A stretch of DNA of 64,000 nt from Chryseobacterium sp. CH25 (GTDB lineage Bacteria; Bacteroidota; Bacteroidia; Flavobacteriales; Weeksellaceae). Position numbers and translations under genes: made by a program. This document shows, piece after piece, positions 36,505 through 44,608 of this stretch (the first letter of the stretch is position 1; each line of letters opens with the position of its first letter). The DNA is taken from the NCBI RefSeq assembly GCF_004119455.1, contig NZ_NRQT01000004.1, positions 248,001 through 312,000 on the forward strand, in the 5' to 3' direction. The notes beneath the pieces were generated by a model that made no database searches, was not told the origin of the DNA, and saw only the letters and a list, made by a program, of their open reading frames with translations.

Positions 36505-36771
36505 TTAAGAAGCACTTAGCATTTTAGCAATGGAAATAGCATCTGCTACGGTATCCATGCTGTAAATCTGCATGATTCCCTGGGTAGTGGCTGCCTGTCC
36601 CAATATGTTCTGCTGATTTTGAGCATTTACTGCATTTTCAAACATAATTCCTGTGGAATGGGCTGCAGATTGGTATACATTTCCTAAGGCTATTGCGGGA
36701 GCTTCTCCTACTACCTTTACGTTAGATTGTGTTACAGCATCAGTGATTTGCTGGTTAACTGTTTGTGACAT
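36505..36771 (-). CDS. RebB-family R-body protein, paralog 1
   Basis: 88 residues, first of the four near-identical copies in the direction of transcription. It starts MSQTVNQQITDAV rather than MAQTVN and has EAPAIALGNVYQ and MQIYSMDTVADAI, the most diverged of the four. Preceded by 263 bp of AT-rich sequence in which I see no clear gene, which may hold a promoter for the array. Confidence 0.88.
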   Translation of the reverse strand: MSQTVNQQITDAVTQSNVKVVGEAPAIALGNVYQSAAHSTGIMFENAVNAQNQQNILGQAATTQGIMQIYSMDTVADAISIAKMLSAS

Positions 36772-37034
36772 AATTTTTAGTTTTTTATGAGATTATATCT
36801 CGGTTAATAAATATGTTGATCTTTATTTTGTGTTATGGTGTTTAAGAAAAGGATGTGGTTGTACCAGAAATAGATAAGCGTAATTTATTTTGGGCTTATA
36901 AAATATTGGCAAGTTCTATTTCTCCAGGTTAAGGCTAAAAGTGAAATAAGTGTGACTAAAAAACCATGTATATAGATTGTATCTGGTTTTAGAGTAGAAC
37001 CACATCCATATATTATATTTTAAGGGTTGTTTTT

Positions 37035-37286
37035 TTATAGAATATCAAACCTGCTTTTTCTAAAAGCTACAGTTTCTTTATATCTTAATCTTTTCTCTGC
37101 CAGTTTTTTTAAACCTGCAACAGCATTACCTGTACTGATTTGAAAATCTTTTTGTTGATTCAGTACTGTCTGTTCATACATGATTCCGACAGAATGTGCA
37201 TTTACTTGCATAGAAATAGCAGAAGGTACTGTTGATGACATGGTTATAACACCTGTGTTGTTGATTTCATTTTGATTGGGTTCCAT
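37035..37286 (-). CDS. RebB-like small protein of the R-body locus
   Basis: 83 residues. The middle (AISMQVNAHSVGIMYEQTVLNQQKDFQ) resembles the RebB core around AHSTGIMFENAVNAQ, but the N-terminal VNxQITDAVTQ motif is missing and the C-terminus is basic (KKLAEKRLRYKETVAFRKS). It could be a ribbon end-piece, a minor subunit or a nucleation factor. The relation to RebB is my reading of the pattern, not an alignment score. Confidence 0.6.
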   Translation of the reverse strand: MEPNQNEINNTGVITMSSTVPSAISMQVNAHSVGIMYEQTVLNQQKDFQISTGNAVAGLKKLAEKRLRYKETVAFRKSRFDIL

Positions 37287-37314
37287 AAATATCTGGTTTT
37301 TGAGGTTATTATAC

Positions 37315-37689
37315 TCATTTACGAATGTTGGCCAACTTTGCTTGTAATTTGCTCAGCCTTTCAGCAACTTTTATTTCCTGTGCTTTCACTTTTTCCTTCG
37401 AAATCTCCTGTAGATTCTTCAGTTGTTCATCATAATTGATAACAGATGTGGTAGAAGGCTGTGATGGGGTTATCTGCTGTTGCTGTTTTACGGCTTCTTC
37501 CAGTTTCTCAAGCAGTGGTGCAAGGGATTTGAGAGTCTCTTTAGTGGCTTTATCTTTGATGTACTGAATAATTTCATCTTCGCGGGAAAGAATATCCGGA
37601 AAAGGTACCTGATTTTGTTGATCTGCATCAGAATTGGAAGCCTGTGCCTCAGCCTGAAGCTTACTTGATTCATCGTCTGTACTCATCAT
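37315..37689 (-). CDS. Small coiled-coil protein of the R-body locus
   Basis: 124 residues. N-terminus acidic and glutamine-rich, then a helical part with coiled-coil character (LLEKLEEAVKQQQQ), a proline/serine linker and a second coil (EKVKAQEIKVAERLSKLQAK). No signal peptide and no known domain. It lies 28 bp before the 83-residue RebB-like gene on the same strand and likely belongs to the same transcript. A scaffold or assembly role is possible, not shown. Confidence 0.65.
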   Translation of the reverse strand: MMSTDDESSKLQAEAQASNSDADQQNQVPFPDILSREDEIIQYIKDKATKETLKSLAPLLEKLEEAVKQQQQITPSQPSTTSVINYDEQLKNLQEISKEKVKAQEIKVAERLSKLQAKLANIRK

Positions 37690-37730
37690 CTTAATTTTTT
37701 ATGATTAATAATAGAATTCTTGTAGATCTG

Positions 37731-38543
37731 CTAAAGAAGATAGTCTATAAAAGAACTTGCTCCTATCCAGTCTTTATTCAGATTTCTGATAACATTGCTA
37801 CCTACAATTTCAAGAGCAATATTTCCTGAAATAACATTGGCAGAAAGCAACTCTTTTAGTGAATTAAGGGGTAACTGCAATACATAATCTTCAGAAAGCA
37901 TCGGAATTGTATTGTTGCTTGTAGAGTTTTCATTGATCACAATATCAATAATTTCCTGGCAATAATGAGCAATGAGTTTTGCTCCCTGGAACTCCAGTTC
38001 CCTTTTTAACTCTATCATTTCTGCTGAGGTAATGAGGTCTGAAATAGCATTTACATCTACTTCATGTGTAGAATACAAAGCCTCCCCTGTATTGGATGGG
38101 TTAATCGTAATATCAGTTTTTAAAAGATAATTCGCTTTTTCAAGATTGACGGTAAGGAGTGGAGAATCTGCTTCTTTGTCGGCTACATCATTCAAAGTAT
38201 TGAGTGGCAGAATTCTCATATTACAATAGAATGTTTTCTGGTCATCCAGCTTAATCATGATAATTGCTATACCTGTTGATTTATCTTTTGTTTCTATAGC
38301 AAATGACTGGTAAAGCGGGTATTTTTTATTTTTGTTGACACAATTTACAAGTCGTATTGTAGGAGTGACATTAATATCAGAGGTTTGAAGATTGAATACC
38401 ACTCGGTTGATGTTATTCTCAGGCTTTTTTATACTAAAGTAAGCTGTATCGTTATCCCTTTGGAGGTAAAAACTTTCATTGAGCTCTTCTAATGATCTTA
38501 AATTGAATATTTGAGCAGGTTTGCTGTCATTTGAATAATTCAT
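37731..38543 (-). CDS. Unknown protein of the R-body locus
   Basis: 270 residues, cytoplasmic by lack of signal and membrane segments. The N-terminal half looks beta-rich (FYLQRDNDTAYFSIKK, RVVFNLQTSDINVTPTI), the C-terminal half helical (MIELKRELEFQGAKLIAHY). Not recognised as any known family. Its start codon overlaps the stop of the frame-corrected gene before it by ATGA, so the two products are coupled. Candidate R-body companion. Confidence 0.7.
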   Translation of the reverse strand: MNYSNDSKPAQIFNLRSLEELNESFYLQRDNDTAYFSIKKPENNINRVVFNLQTSDINVTPTIRLVNCVNKNKKYPLYQSFAIETKDKSTGIAIIMIKLDDQKTFYCNMRILPLNTLNDVADKEADSPLLTVNLEKANYLLKTDITINPSNTGEALYSTHEVDVNAISDLITSAEMIELKRELEFQGAKLIAHYCQEIIDIVINENSTSNNTIPMLSEDYVLQLPLNSLKELLSANVISGNIALEIVGSNVIRNLNKDWIGASSFIDYLL

Positions 38544-39168
38544 ATCGTATTAATTTTAATTGTATTGAATAGCTTTGATATCAGATTTTTCTTAATTTCA
38601 GGAGCTTTACTTTCTCCGGTGGGAAATTCAGGTTCATTATAAATTGGTTTTTCAGGCTCCTCATTTTTTATATCAGAGTTTAGATTTTTTTTTTGAGGAT
38701 CTTCTTCTGAAAGATCATTGAAACAGCTGGGGAAGATGGGGTTGTATTATTGCTGGCAACAGGTAAGGGAGCAGGAATGCTAAGAGTAGTTATTTTAGTT
38801 TTCACTTCAGCATAATCACTGATGATTTTGAAAAGATCTTTCATAACTTCATTTCCCTTTCCAACATCTTGAAAATCATTTTCAGAAGATTTCTCTTTAT
38901 GGGTAGCATCGGGGTCGTGGTAATATTTTCCATAAGTTAACATATTATTAGCCAGCCTGCTGACTGCAATTAAGCTTAGTTGCTCAAATCCCTTCAGGAA
39001 AGATTGAAGATCCTGCATCATCATTCCGGTAGCCTGATCTGTCATAATCTTTGAAGCTCCTGTCATTGGGGTAGCCGTTGGTGGAGTCAATACCTCACTG
39101 TTTACAAAGACTACAGATTCCTCAAAAGGGGTATTAGTCTGTACATCTGTATTTTGGGTTGTATCCAT
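38540..39168 (-). pseudogene. R-body locus protein, frameshifted as read
   Basis: The frame from 39168 ends early at 38680 with an odd basic tail (FQKKILKKKI). One extra A in tcaatgat near 38715-38720 gives SNDLSEEDPQKKNLNSDIKN and continues to a TGA at 38540 that overlaps the next start codon as ATGA, 209 residues in all. The restored overlap strongly supports the correction. The N-terminal half has a helical segment (KIMTDQATGMMMQDLQSFLK) with a faint RebB look; the C-terminal third is proline-, glutamate- and asparagine-rich. Function unknown. Confidence 0.7.
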
Positions 39169-39187
39169 ATCCTTTCATTTTTTGGAA

Positions 39188-39403
39188 TTATCCTTTTAAT
39201 ATTTTAATGGCATCAGCAATAATTACAGGATTTAACTGGTTCAGATTCTGTTGATTGGTTACTGAATTCTGGATGGAAATTCCACTTGCATGGCTTGCCA
39301 TCTGATAGAGCATACTCATGGCCTGAGCGGGTGATTCTCCAAGCACTGTCACATTGGTTTGTGTTACCGCATCTGTAGTCTGGCTGTTTACTTTATCTGA
39401 CAT
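39188..39403 (-). CDS. RebB-family R-body protein, short divergent copy
   Basis: 71 residues with VNSQTTDAVTQTNVTVLGESPAQ-type RebB start (shown here as VNSQTTDAVTQTNV and LGESPAQAMSMLYQMASHASG) and INQ-rich end. It lacks the QAATTQGVMQIYSID segment of the 88-residue copies. It is the first gene of the R-body locus, 19 bp before the 209-residue gene. Probably a minor ribbon subunit; RebA/RebB pairs in Caedibacter are likewise unequal. Confidence 0.85.
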   Translation of the reverse strand: MSDKVNSQTTDAVTQTNVTVLGESPAQAMSMLYQMASHASGISIQNSVTNQQNLNQLNPVIIADAIKILKG

Positions 39404-39838
39404 ATACTTTATTTAAATGGTTATTATTATTTTAACTTTAAGACTCTTTTTTCAAAACTTTTTCTCATGCCCCAATTCTTACTGTGAAGTTGGATAACTG
39501 TGAATATGAGATTGTTTTTTCCCTTTTGTCTAATACAAATTTCTCTAATTAAAATAAATCAACCGTAAGGGAAAAAACTGAATTTTAAAAATTAAGGGAA
39601 TTCTCCTATTTGTGAATTGATGAAAGGTTACCATAAAGATAAATGCGAGGAATAAGGTTAACATACAAGTATAAATTATGAAGGCCGTATCAACTTTATA
39701 AGAAATATAAATAGATTTTTAAATAATATTTAAGACAGGTCTTTATAGAACATGGTGGTTGAAATAGTCTTTTGTTATCCCTGTAAAAAAAATGTAAATT
39801 AGCCCATACAATCAAAACCAATTCTTTCTACATAACCC
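39404..39838. promoter_or_regulatory. Divergent regulatory region between the R-body locus and an XRE gene
   Basis: 435 bp with no gene. It holds two direct copies of TAAGGGAA (39566-39573 and 39593-39600) and an inverted AAAAGGGAA (minus strand, about 39518-39527), candidate regulator sites for the reb promoter. For the right-hand gene, TTG at 39772-39774 and TAAATTAG at 39795-39802 (20 bases apart) form a plausible promoter. The reb promoter itself was not found. Confidence 0.4.
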
Positions 39839-40423
39839 ATGTCTAAATTAAGAGCTGCAAGAGAACAGAAGAACCTCACCCAGGAAGAGCTTTCAGAGAA
39901 ATCCAGAATTTCTGTAAGAACTATTCAAAGGATCGAAGCAGGTACAGAACCGAAAGGACATACCTTAAGGGCATTGGCTAAAGCATTAGAGATAGAAGAA
40001 GCTTCATTGCAGGATACCATTATAATTCCTGAGGCAGAAGAGGAGATAATCCATGAAATAATTCCGGAAGTGAATGAAGAACAGAAGCCAGAGGGTAATT
40101 ATTCGCTGATCAAAATCATCAATCTTTCTTCTTTGTTATTTACTTTATTGCCCCCTTTAAATATTTTAGTTCCCCTTATTCTGATGTTTACCATGAAACA
40201 GAGAAACAGACTGGTGAGAGAAATTATTTCAGTTCAGATAATATGGACGGTGATGGCACCTATTGTATTCATGTTGGGAATCTTTTTAAAGCTCGGAAGA
40301 CAGTTTACTCTGGTTCTTATGATTACAATTGTACTCTCCAATATCTTTCTTATTCTTCGCAATGCTGCAGAGATTGATAAGAATAAGAAATTGTATTTTA
40401 AGCTGAATTTCAATATGATATAA
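39839..40423 (+). CDS. XRE-family regulator with C-terminal membrane domain
   Basis: 194 residues. An N-terminal HTH of the XRE type (LRAAREQKNLTQEELSEKSR and ISVRTIQRIEAGTEPKG, about residues 3-60) is followed by an acidic linker and three to four membrane helices (LLPPLNILVPLILMF; IIWTVMAPIVFMLGIFL) of the DUF4870 kind. Such fusions link a DNA-binding domain to the membrane. Divergent from the reb genes; it could regulate them, but this subtype is common elsewhere. Confidence 0.8.
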   Translation: MSKLRAAREQKNLTQEELSEKSRISVRTIQRIEAGTEPKGHTLRALAKALEIEEASLQDTIIIPEAEEEIIHEIIPEVNEEQKPEGNYSLIKIINLSSLLFTLLPPLNILVPLILMFTMKQRNRLVREIISVQIIWTVMAPIVFMLGIFLKLGRQFTLVLMITIVLSNIFLILRNAAEIDKNKKLYFKLNFNMI

Positions 40424-40510
40424 ACCCTATCAGAACTTTGTCGGGTTTTTGTCGGGTTCATTTTTAGGAATAAAACAGATGAAAATCTAATCTTTGTCAA
40501 AAATTTAATC

Positions 40511-41998
40511 ATGACAAAGACCGCTTCATTTGCACTTCTTTTTTTCTTTCTGTTTTTTAATACTATTCAGGCTCAACTGTCCAAAACAGATTCTCTTTAC
40601 AGGGCAATTATGTCAAAAGACAGCCTTCTTTTTTCAGTAGGGTTTAATACTTGTAACAGTCAGCAGACAGAAGCTGTATTGAGTGATCATCTTGAATTTT
40701 ATCATGACAAAGGTGGTTTTTCAGATAAAAAGAAATTCATGACTGATTTTAAAAACGGTCTGTGTAAAGCTCCTGATGTTTATCGTTCCAAAAGAGTTTT
40801 GGTAGATAAAAGCACTCAGATTTACCCGATGTTTAAAGATGGAAAAGTGTATGCTGCTGTTCAGAATGGGGAACATCTGTTTTATGAAAAAGAAGGCAGC
40901 CGGGAAGAAAAATTAGTCGGTGAAGCTAAGTTTACGAATTTTTGGCTATTGGAAAATGGAGACTGGAAATTAGCAAGGTCGCTGAGTTTTGATCATCATG
41001 CCAAAGAAACAATCAATCAGGAAACTGTTTTTAATAACGATCAGGAAATAGAGAATTGGCTGAAGGAAAATAAAATTCCAACTCTCGGACTGGGAATTAT
41101 TGAAGATGGAGTGTTAAAACAAGTCAAAGTCTTTGGTGATATTAAAAAAGGAAGTCCAGCACCGTATAATACCTATTTTAATGTAGCTTCTCTTACCAAA
41201 CCGGTTACAGCAATGGTGGCATTACGTCTGATAAGCCTTGGAAAATGGAAACTGGATGAATCTCAGGATGCTTATTGGACAGATCCTGATATTGCCAATG
41301 ATCCAAGACATAAGAAACTTACAACCAGACTTATTCTTTCCCATCAAACAGGATTGCCTAACTGGAGATGGATGAATGCCGATAAAAAACTCAATTTTCA
41401 GTTTGACCCGGGAACTCAATATCAATATTCAGGAGAAGGATTTGAATACCTGCGAAAAGCTTTGGAAAAGAAATTCAAAAAAACACTGGATCAACTTGCC
41501 CAGGAACTGATTTTTCAACCGCTTCAAATGAAAGATAGCAACTATATCTGGGATCAGAATATTGATGAATCCAGATTTGCAATAGGATATAATGAAGAAG
41601 GAAAACCCTATCCAATAGAAAAAAATACTACTGCCAATGCCGCTGATGATCTGCATACAACGATAGAAGATTACGGGAAGTTCATGGTTAGTTTGATGAC
41701 CGGGAAGAATCTAAAGCCGGAAGTTTTCCAGGAAATGATAAAAAAGCAGGTGAAAACTAAAGAAAATAAATATTTCGGATTAGGTTTAGAAATCTATGAT
41801 CTGGGTGAGGGTGAATATGCATTATCGCATGGTGGAGCAGATCAGGGCACAAGGTGTATTGCTTTTGTGCTGCCAAAATCAGGAAAAGGGCTTCTGATCT
41901 TTACCAATGCAGATAATGGCTATAAGGTCTATGAAAAGCTGGTTCTTCATTATCTGGGTGAAGAAGGAAGGAGAATTGTTGATATAGAAAATAGATAA
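40511..41998 (+). CDS. Exported serine hydrolase with N-terminal NTF2-like domain
   Basis: 495 residues: signal peptide (ends NTIQAQ), an NTF2/DUF4440-like domain (about residues 25-165), then a beta-lactamase-type serine hydrolase. The nucleophile motif is SLTK at residues 227-230 (FNVASLTKPVTAM), with LILSHQTGLPNWRW and YSGEGFEY (YxG variant of YxN) and the C-terminal HGGADQGTR (HxG). Domain order is frequent in flavobacteria. Substrate unknown; probably a periplasmic esterase or peptidase. Confidence 0.82.
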   Translation: MTKTASFALLFFFLFFNTIQAQLSKTDSLYRAIMSKDSLLFSVGFNTCNSQQTEAVLSDHLEFYHDKGGFSDKKKFMTDFKNGLCKAPDVYRSKRVLVDKSTQIYPMFKDGKVYAAVQNGEHLFYEKEGSREEKLVGEAKFTNFWLLENGDWKLARSLSFDHHAKETINQETVFNNDQEIENWLKENKIPTLGLGIIEDGVLKQVKVFGDIKKGSPAPYNTYFNVASLTKPVTAMVALRLISLGKWKLDESQDAYWTDPDIANDPRHKKLTTRLILSHQTGLPNWRWMNADKKLNFQFDPGTQYQYSGEGFEYLRKALEKKFKKTLDQLAQELIFQPLQMKDSNYIWDQNIDESRFAIGYNEEGKPYPIEKNTTANAADDLHTTIEDYGKFMVSLMTGKNLKPEVFQEMIKKQVKTKENKYFGLGLEIYDLGEGEYALSHGGADQGTRCIAFVLPKSGKGLLIFTNADNGYKVYEKLVLHYLGEEGRRIVDIENR

Positions 41999-42002
41999 GC
42001 TT

Positions 42003-42063
42003 TCTCGCAGATCACACAGATTACGCAGATTTTTTAGATTTGCCTGATTCGCGAAATCTGCGG
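42003..42063. repeat. Imperfect palindromic repeat (cgcagatcacacagatt type)
   Basis: Same family as at 2229-2294: left arm tctcgcagatcacacagatt, right arm gattcgcgaaatctgcggga. It borders the tandem element array that follows. Confidence 0.55.
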
Positions 42064-42535
42064 GAGATAAATTTAAAACGCAAAGTTTTATTTTCTAAAT
42101 GTTGAATTTCAAGGAAGCAAAGTAAGCAACAAGTTGCTTTATGAAGCTGTCTGGCTATGCATCTGCTTCATCAGAATCGATTTTTAATCGATTATCTCTT
42201 AGCTTCCTTTCAACTATAAAGTATTGAATTTAATCCTTTGCGTTTTAAAAGCATTATCATGTTTTCAATCCTCTGTGTAATTCGTGAAATCTGCGGGAGA
42301 TAAATTTAAAACGCAAAGTTTTTATTTTTTTGAATGTTGAATTTTAAGAAAGTAAAGTGAGCAACAAGTTGCTTTATGAAGCTGCCTGGTTATGTATCTG
42401 CTTCATCAGGATTGATTTTTAATCGATTATCTCTTAGCTTTCTTACAACGATAAAGTATTGAATTTAATCCTTTGCGTTTTAAAAGGATTATCATGTTTT
42501 CAATCCTCTGTGTAATTTGTGAAATCCGTGGGAAA
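42058..42535. repeat. Two tandem copies (233 bp period) of a MITE-like element
   Basis: Copy cores at 42075-42246 and 42308-42481 each begin with AAAACGCAAAG and end with its exact inverse CTTTGCGTTTT, an 11-bp terminal inverted repeat. Inside each is a hairpin with AATCGAT and ATCGATT arms (the second copy differs slightly). The cores are separated by gtgaaatctgcggg-type sequence. In reverse orientation they resemble the elements at 46853-47807. No open frame. Confidence 0.75.
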
Positions 42536-42576
42536 TAAAATGATAATAAGTAACTAATATCCTTACCATAAATAAG

Positions 42577-42607
42577 AAGCCTGTCTTCAAAATGAGAGAC
42601 AGGCTTT
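42577..42607 (-). terminator. Terminator of the 181-residue lipoprotein gene
   Basis: AAGCCTGTCT and AGACAGGCTT form a ten-pair stem, just after the stop of the minus-strand gene, followed by a T-rich tail. Confidence 0.7.
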
Positions 42608-42613
42608 ATCATT

Positions 42614-43159
42614 TTATTTTACTTTTTCCAAAAGATATAATTTGGCACCGGAGAACGCCAGCTTAGGCATCAGGTTACCTTCCAGGACCATTGTTTTACT
42701 GTTCACATCAATCACCGAAATATAATTATTGGAATTGTATTCAATATAGTTTTCCTTTTCCTTGGTGATAGGATTTTTCCCAAACTCCAACGAGTATTTT
42801 ACCCAATCTTCTTTATCAGAACTGCAATGTACCGGTTTGAATTTTGATTTATTAGCTTTAAAAATCATTTGATCAAAACCTTCTGTACAATCTGAAGAAA
42901 ATGTACTTTCAGGATTCTGATCTTTGGTGAAATCTTCGAAAGAACCTTTATAAACACCTACTACTTTCCAGGTTCCGTCTAAACGGTCTTCATCTATTTT
43001 CCCTTTTGCTTTGCTTACCGCCCAGCTAATCCCATTAACAGTTCCTTTTACTGCTTTATAGCCTATATTTACAGCTCCGGACACCACTTTGGTTGCCGTT
43101 CTTACTACACATGAATTCAATACAAGAACAGCCGAAGCCAGAAATATCATTTTTTTCAT
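42614..43159 (-). CDS. Lipoprotein of unknown function
   Basis: 181 residues with signal peptide and lipobox (MKKMIFLASAVLVLNSCVVR; lipidated cysteine 17). Residues 20-55 are small and lysine-rich; the rest has a lipocalin-like reading (LDGTWKVVGVYKGSFEDF), with several beta strands. The LDGTW start of the domain recalls lipocalin-like folds but I cannot confirm it. Probably outer-membrane attached, facing the periplasm. Confidence 0.7.
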   Translation of the reverse strand: MKKMIFLASAVLVLNSCVVRTATKVVSGAVNIGYKAVKGTVNGISWAVSKAKGKIDEDRLDGTWKVVGVYKGSFEDFTKDQNPESTFSSDCTEGFDQMIFKANKSKFKPVHCSSDKEDWVKYSLEFGKNPITKEKENYIEYNSNNYISVIDVNSKTMVLEGNLMPKLAFSGAKLYLLEKVK

Positions 43160-43390
43160 ATTGTCAAATTTTTTACGAAGATAATATTTTAACTTTTAAT
43201 GAAGATAAAGGTTGGAAGCGGGGAGAGGGAAGCTGGAAGTTGCTGAAGTCCAATAAGCCACCGAAATTCTATTTTTAGAATATTGATTGTTAAATGATAT
43301 TGTAAAATAAAGCCTAATAGGAAGTTGCAAATTCTATCATGAAGGTGTGAAGGATGGAATATTTAGTCCATCAGATTGACAGTTTTACTT

Positions 43391-44131
43391 TTATTGTACC
43401 CAGTTTCTTACTGTTTCAAAGAAAAAATCATATAATTTTTTATCCATATTATTCTGGTCGTGAATCACCATATTATTATCTTTTTTAAAGACTAAAGAAA
43501 AGGTAATACTGTATTTTTCAGAGGTAGTTGATGCCTGAAATAATCTGTTCTGTGACAGGGTTTCAATATATTGCTGGAATTGGTCCTGAGTGAGTTTCTT
43601 ATGTTTTGAAATATCAACAGGACTCCCGTTTTTATCCTGTGAATGTCTGACGTAGTGAACCACGCCGTCCTTTTTTACAGTAATGCTTTCCTGATCCCAG
43701 TCGGTATGGCTATAGCGTTGAATATATAGGGAATCTGCTTTTTTAAAATCAATTTTATAGAACTTTTGGGGTTCTTGATCTTGTTTAATCAGAAGATTTA
43801 CCTGGTCATCAGTAGGTGGTACTTTATATTTTACCTTTGAATAATCATAATGCTGGTTCAAAGAGTCGGGCTTAAAAGAGATCATATTCTGTTTCAGATC
43901 ATAACTTCCCGATGTAAAATCCTTAGTAAGATAATCGCCCTGGTCATCCTGATGATAAGCCGTAAACGTATGATCATTATTAAGCTGCAGCACTTCAGTA
44001 GCTGTACAACAACCATTATACATTGGAAGCATAACAGACTGGGCAACATAAGTTCCGGAAACTTGATTGCTTTTCTTACAGCTGTTTAAAACAATTGTGG
44101 AGAGGAGAATAATGATTGCTGTTAATTTCAT
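43391..44131 (-). CDS. Lipoprotein of unknown function
   Basis: 246 residues beginning MKLTAIIILLSTIVLNSCKK (lipobox LNSC). The N-terminal part (VSGTYVAQSVMLP, LQLNNDHTFTAYH, GSYDLKQNMISFKPD) resembles the beta-sheet of small stress or copper-resistance lipoproteins, where a polymer of similar repeats describes cost of a response. No certain family. It is followed, 22 bp upstream in transcription order, by another exported protein gene, suggesting one transcript. Confidence 0.65.
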   Translation of the reverse strand: MKLTAIIILLSTIVLNSCKKSNQVSGTYVAQSVMLPMYNGCCTATEVLQLNNDHTFTAYHQDDQGDYLTKDFTSGSYDLKQNMISFKPDSLNQHYDYSKVKYKVPPTDDQVNLLIKQDQEPQKFYKIDFKKADSLYIQRYSHTDWDQESITVKKDGVVHYVRHSQDKNGSPVDISKHKKLTQDQFQQYIETLSQNRLFQASTTSEKYSITFSLVFKKDNNMVIHDQNNMDKKLYDFFFETVRNWVQ

Positions 44132-44153
44132 CTGCGTGATATTCAGTTTGTAT

Positions 44154-44585
44154 TTATTCCGTTACAGGCGGAACTTTATATTTTTCAAAAGTATAAATAA
44201 GATGATAATAAACTTTGTTTTCCTGATAGGTTTTTCCCATTGGAGTAACCTCTTCACCTTGTAACGATAACTTCTTTTCACTCTGATTGTTCTTATATTT
44301 CTTTAAAGTAGGCAGAAAATAGGAAACATGGGTGGTTTGCCATTGTTCATTATCATGAATGAATAGCCATTCATCAGATTTTTTATTAAAATAACAGGCG
44401 AGGTTGCCACCCAGCTTTTTAGGGCCAGAATACTTCATTTTAAATCCTTTCTTTGTTAAAAGGCTGTCTGTATTAATTTTGTTAGGCATGAGAGTATACC
44501 AGATCTCGGAGGATGTTAAAGTCTGTGCTGATGACAGGAATATTCCTGAAATTAAGACCATAAAGAATAAAATAAAGCGTTTCAT
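44154..44585 (-). CDS. Exported protein of unknown function
   Basis: 143 residues, signal peptide ending FLSSAQ and a charged mature part (KGFKMKYSGPKKLGGNLACYF). No domain is recognised. It lies between a lipoprotein gene and a WG-repeat-like gene on the same strand, with gaps of 22-23 bp, so all three are probably co-transcribed. Confidence 0.65.
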   Translation of the reverse strand: MKRFILFFMVLISGIFLSSAQTLTSSEIWYTLMPNKINTDSLLTKKGFKMKYSGPKKLGGNLACYFNKKSDEWLFIHDNEQWQTTHVSYFLPTLKKYKNNQSEKKLSLQGEEVTPMGKTYQENKVYYHLIYTFEKYKVPPVTE

Positions 44586-44608
44586 TGACTTAAATTTAAA
44601 TCATTTTT

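Noticed and set aside
35440..39403. Reb genes as a bacteriocin or toxin-antitoxin array
   Set aside because: The proteins lack leader cleavage sites, cysteines and immunity partners, and match RebB motifs throughout.
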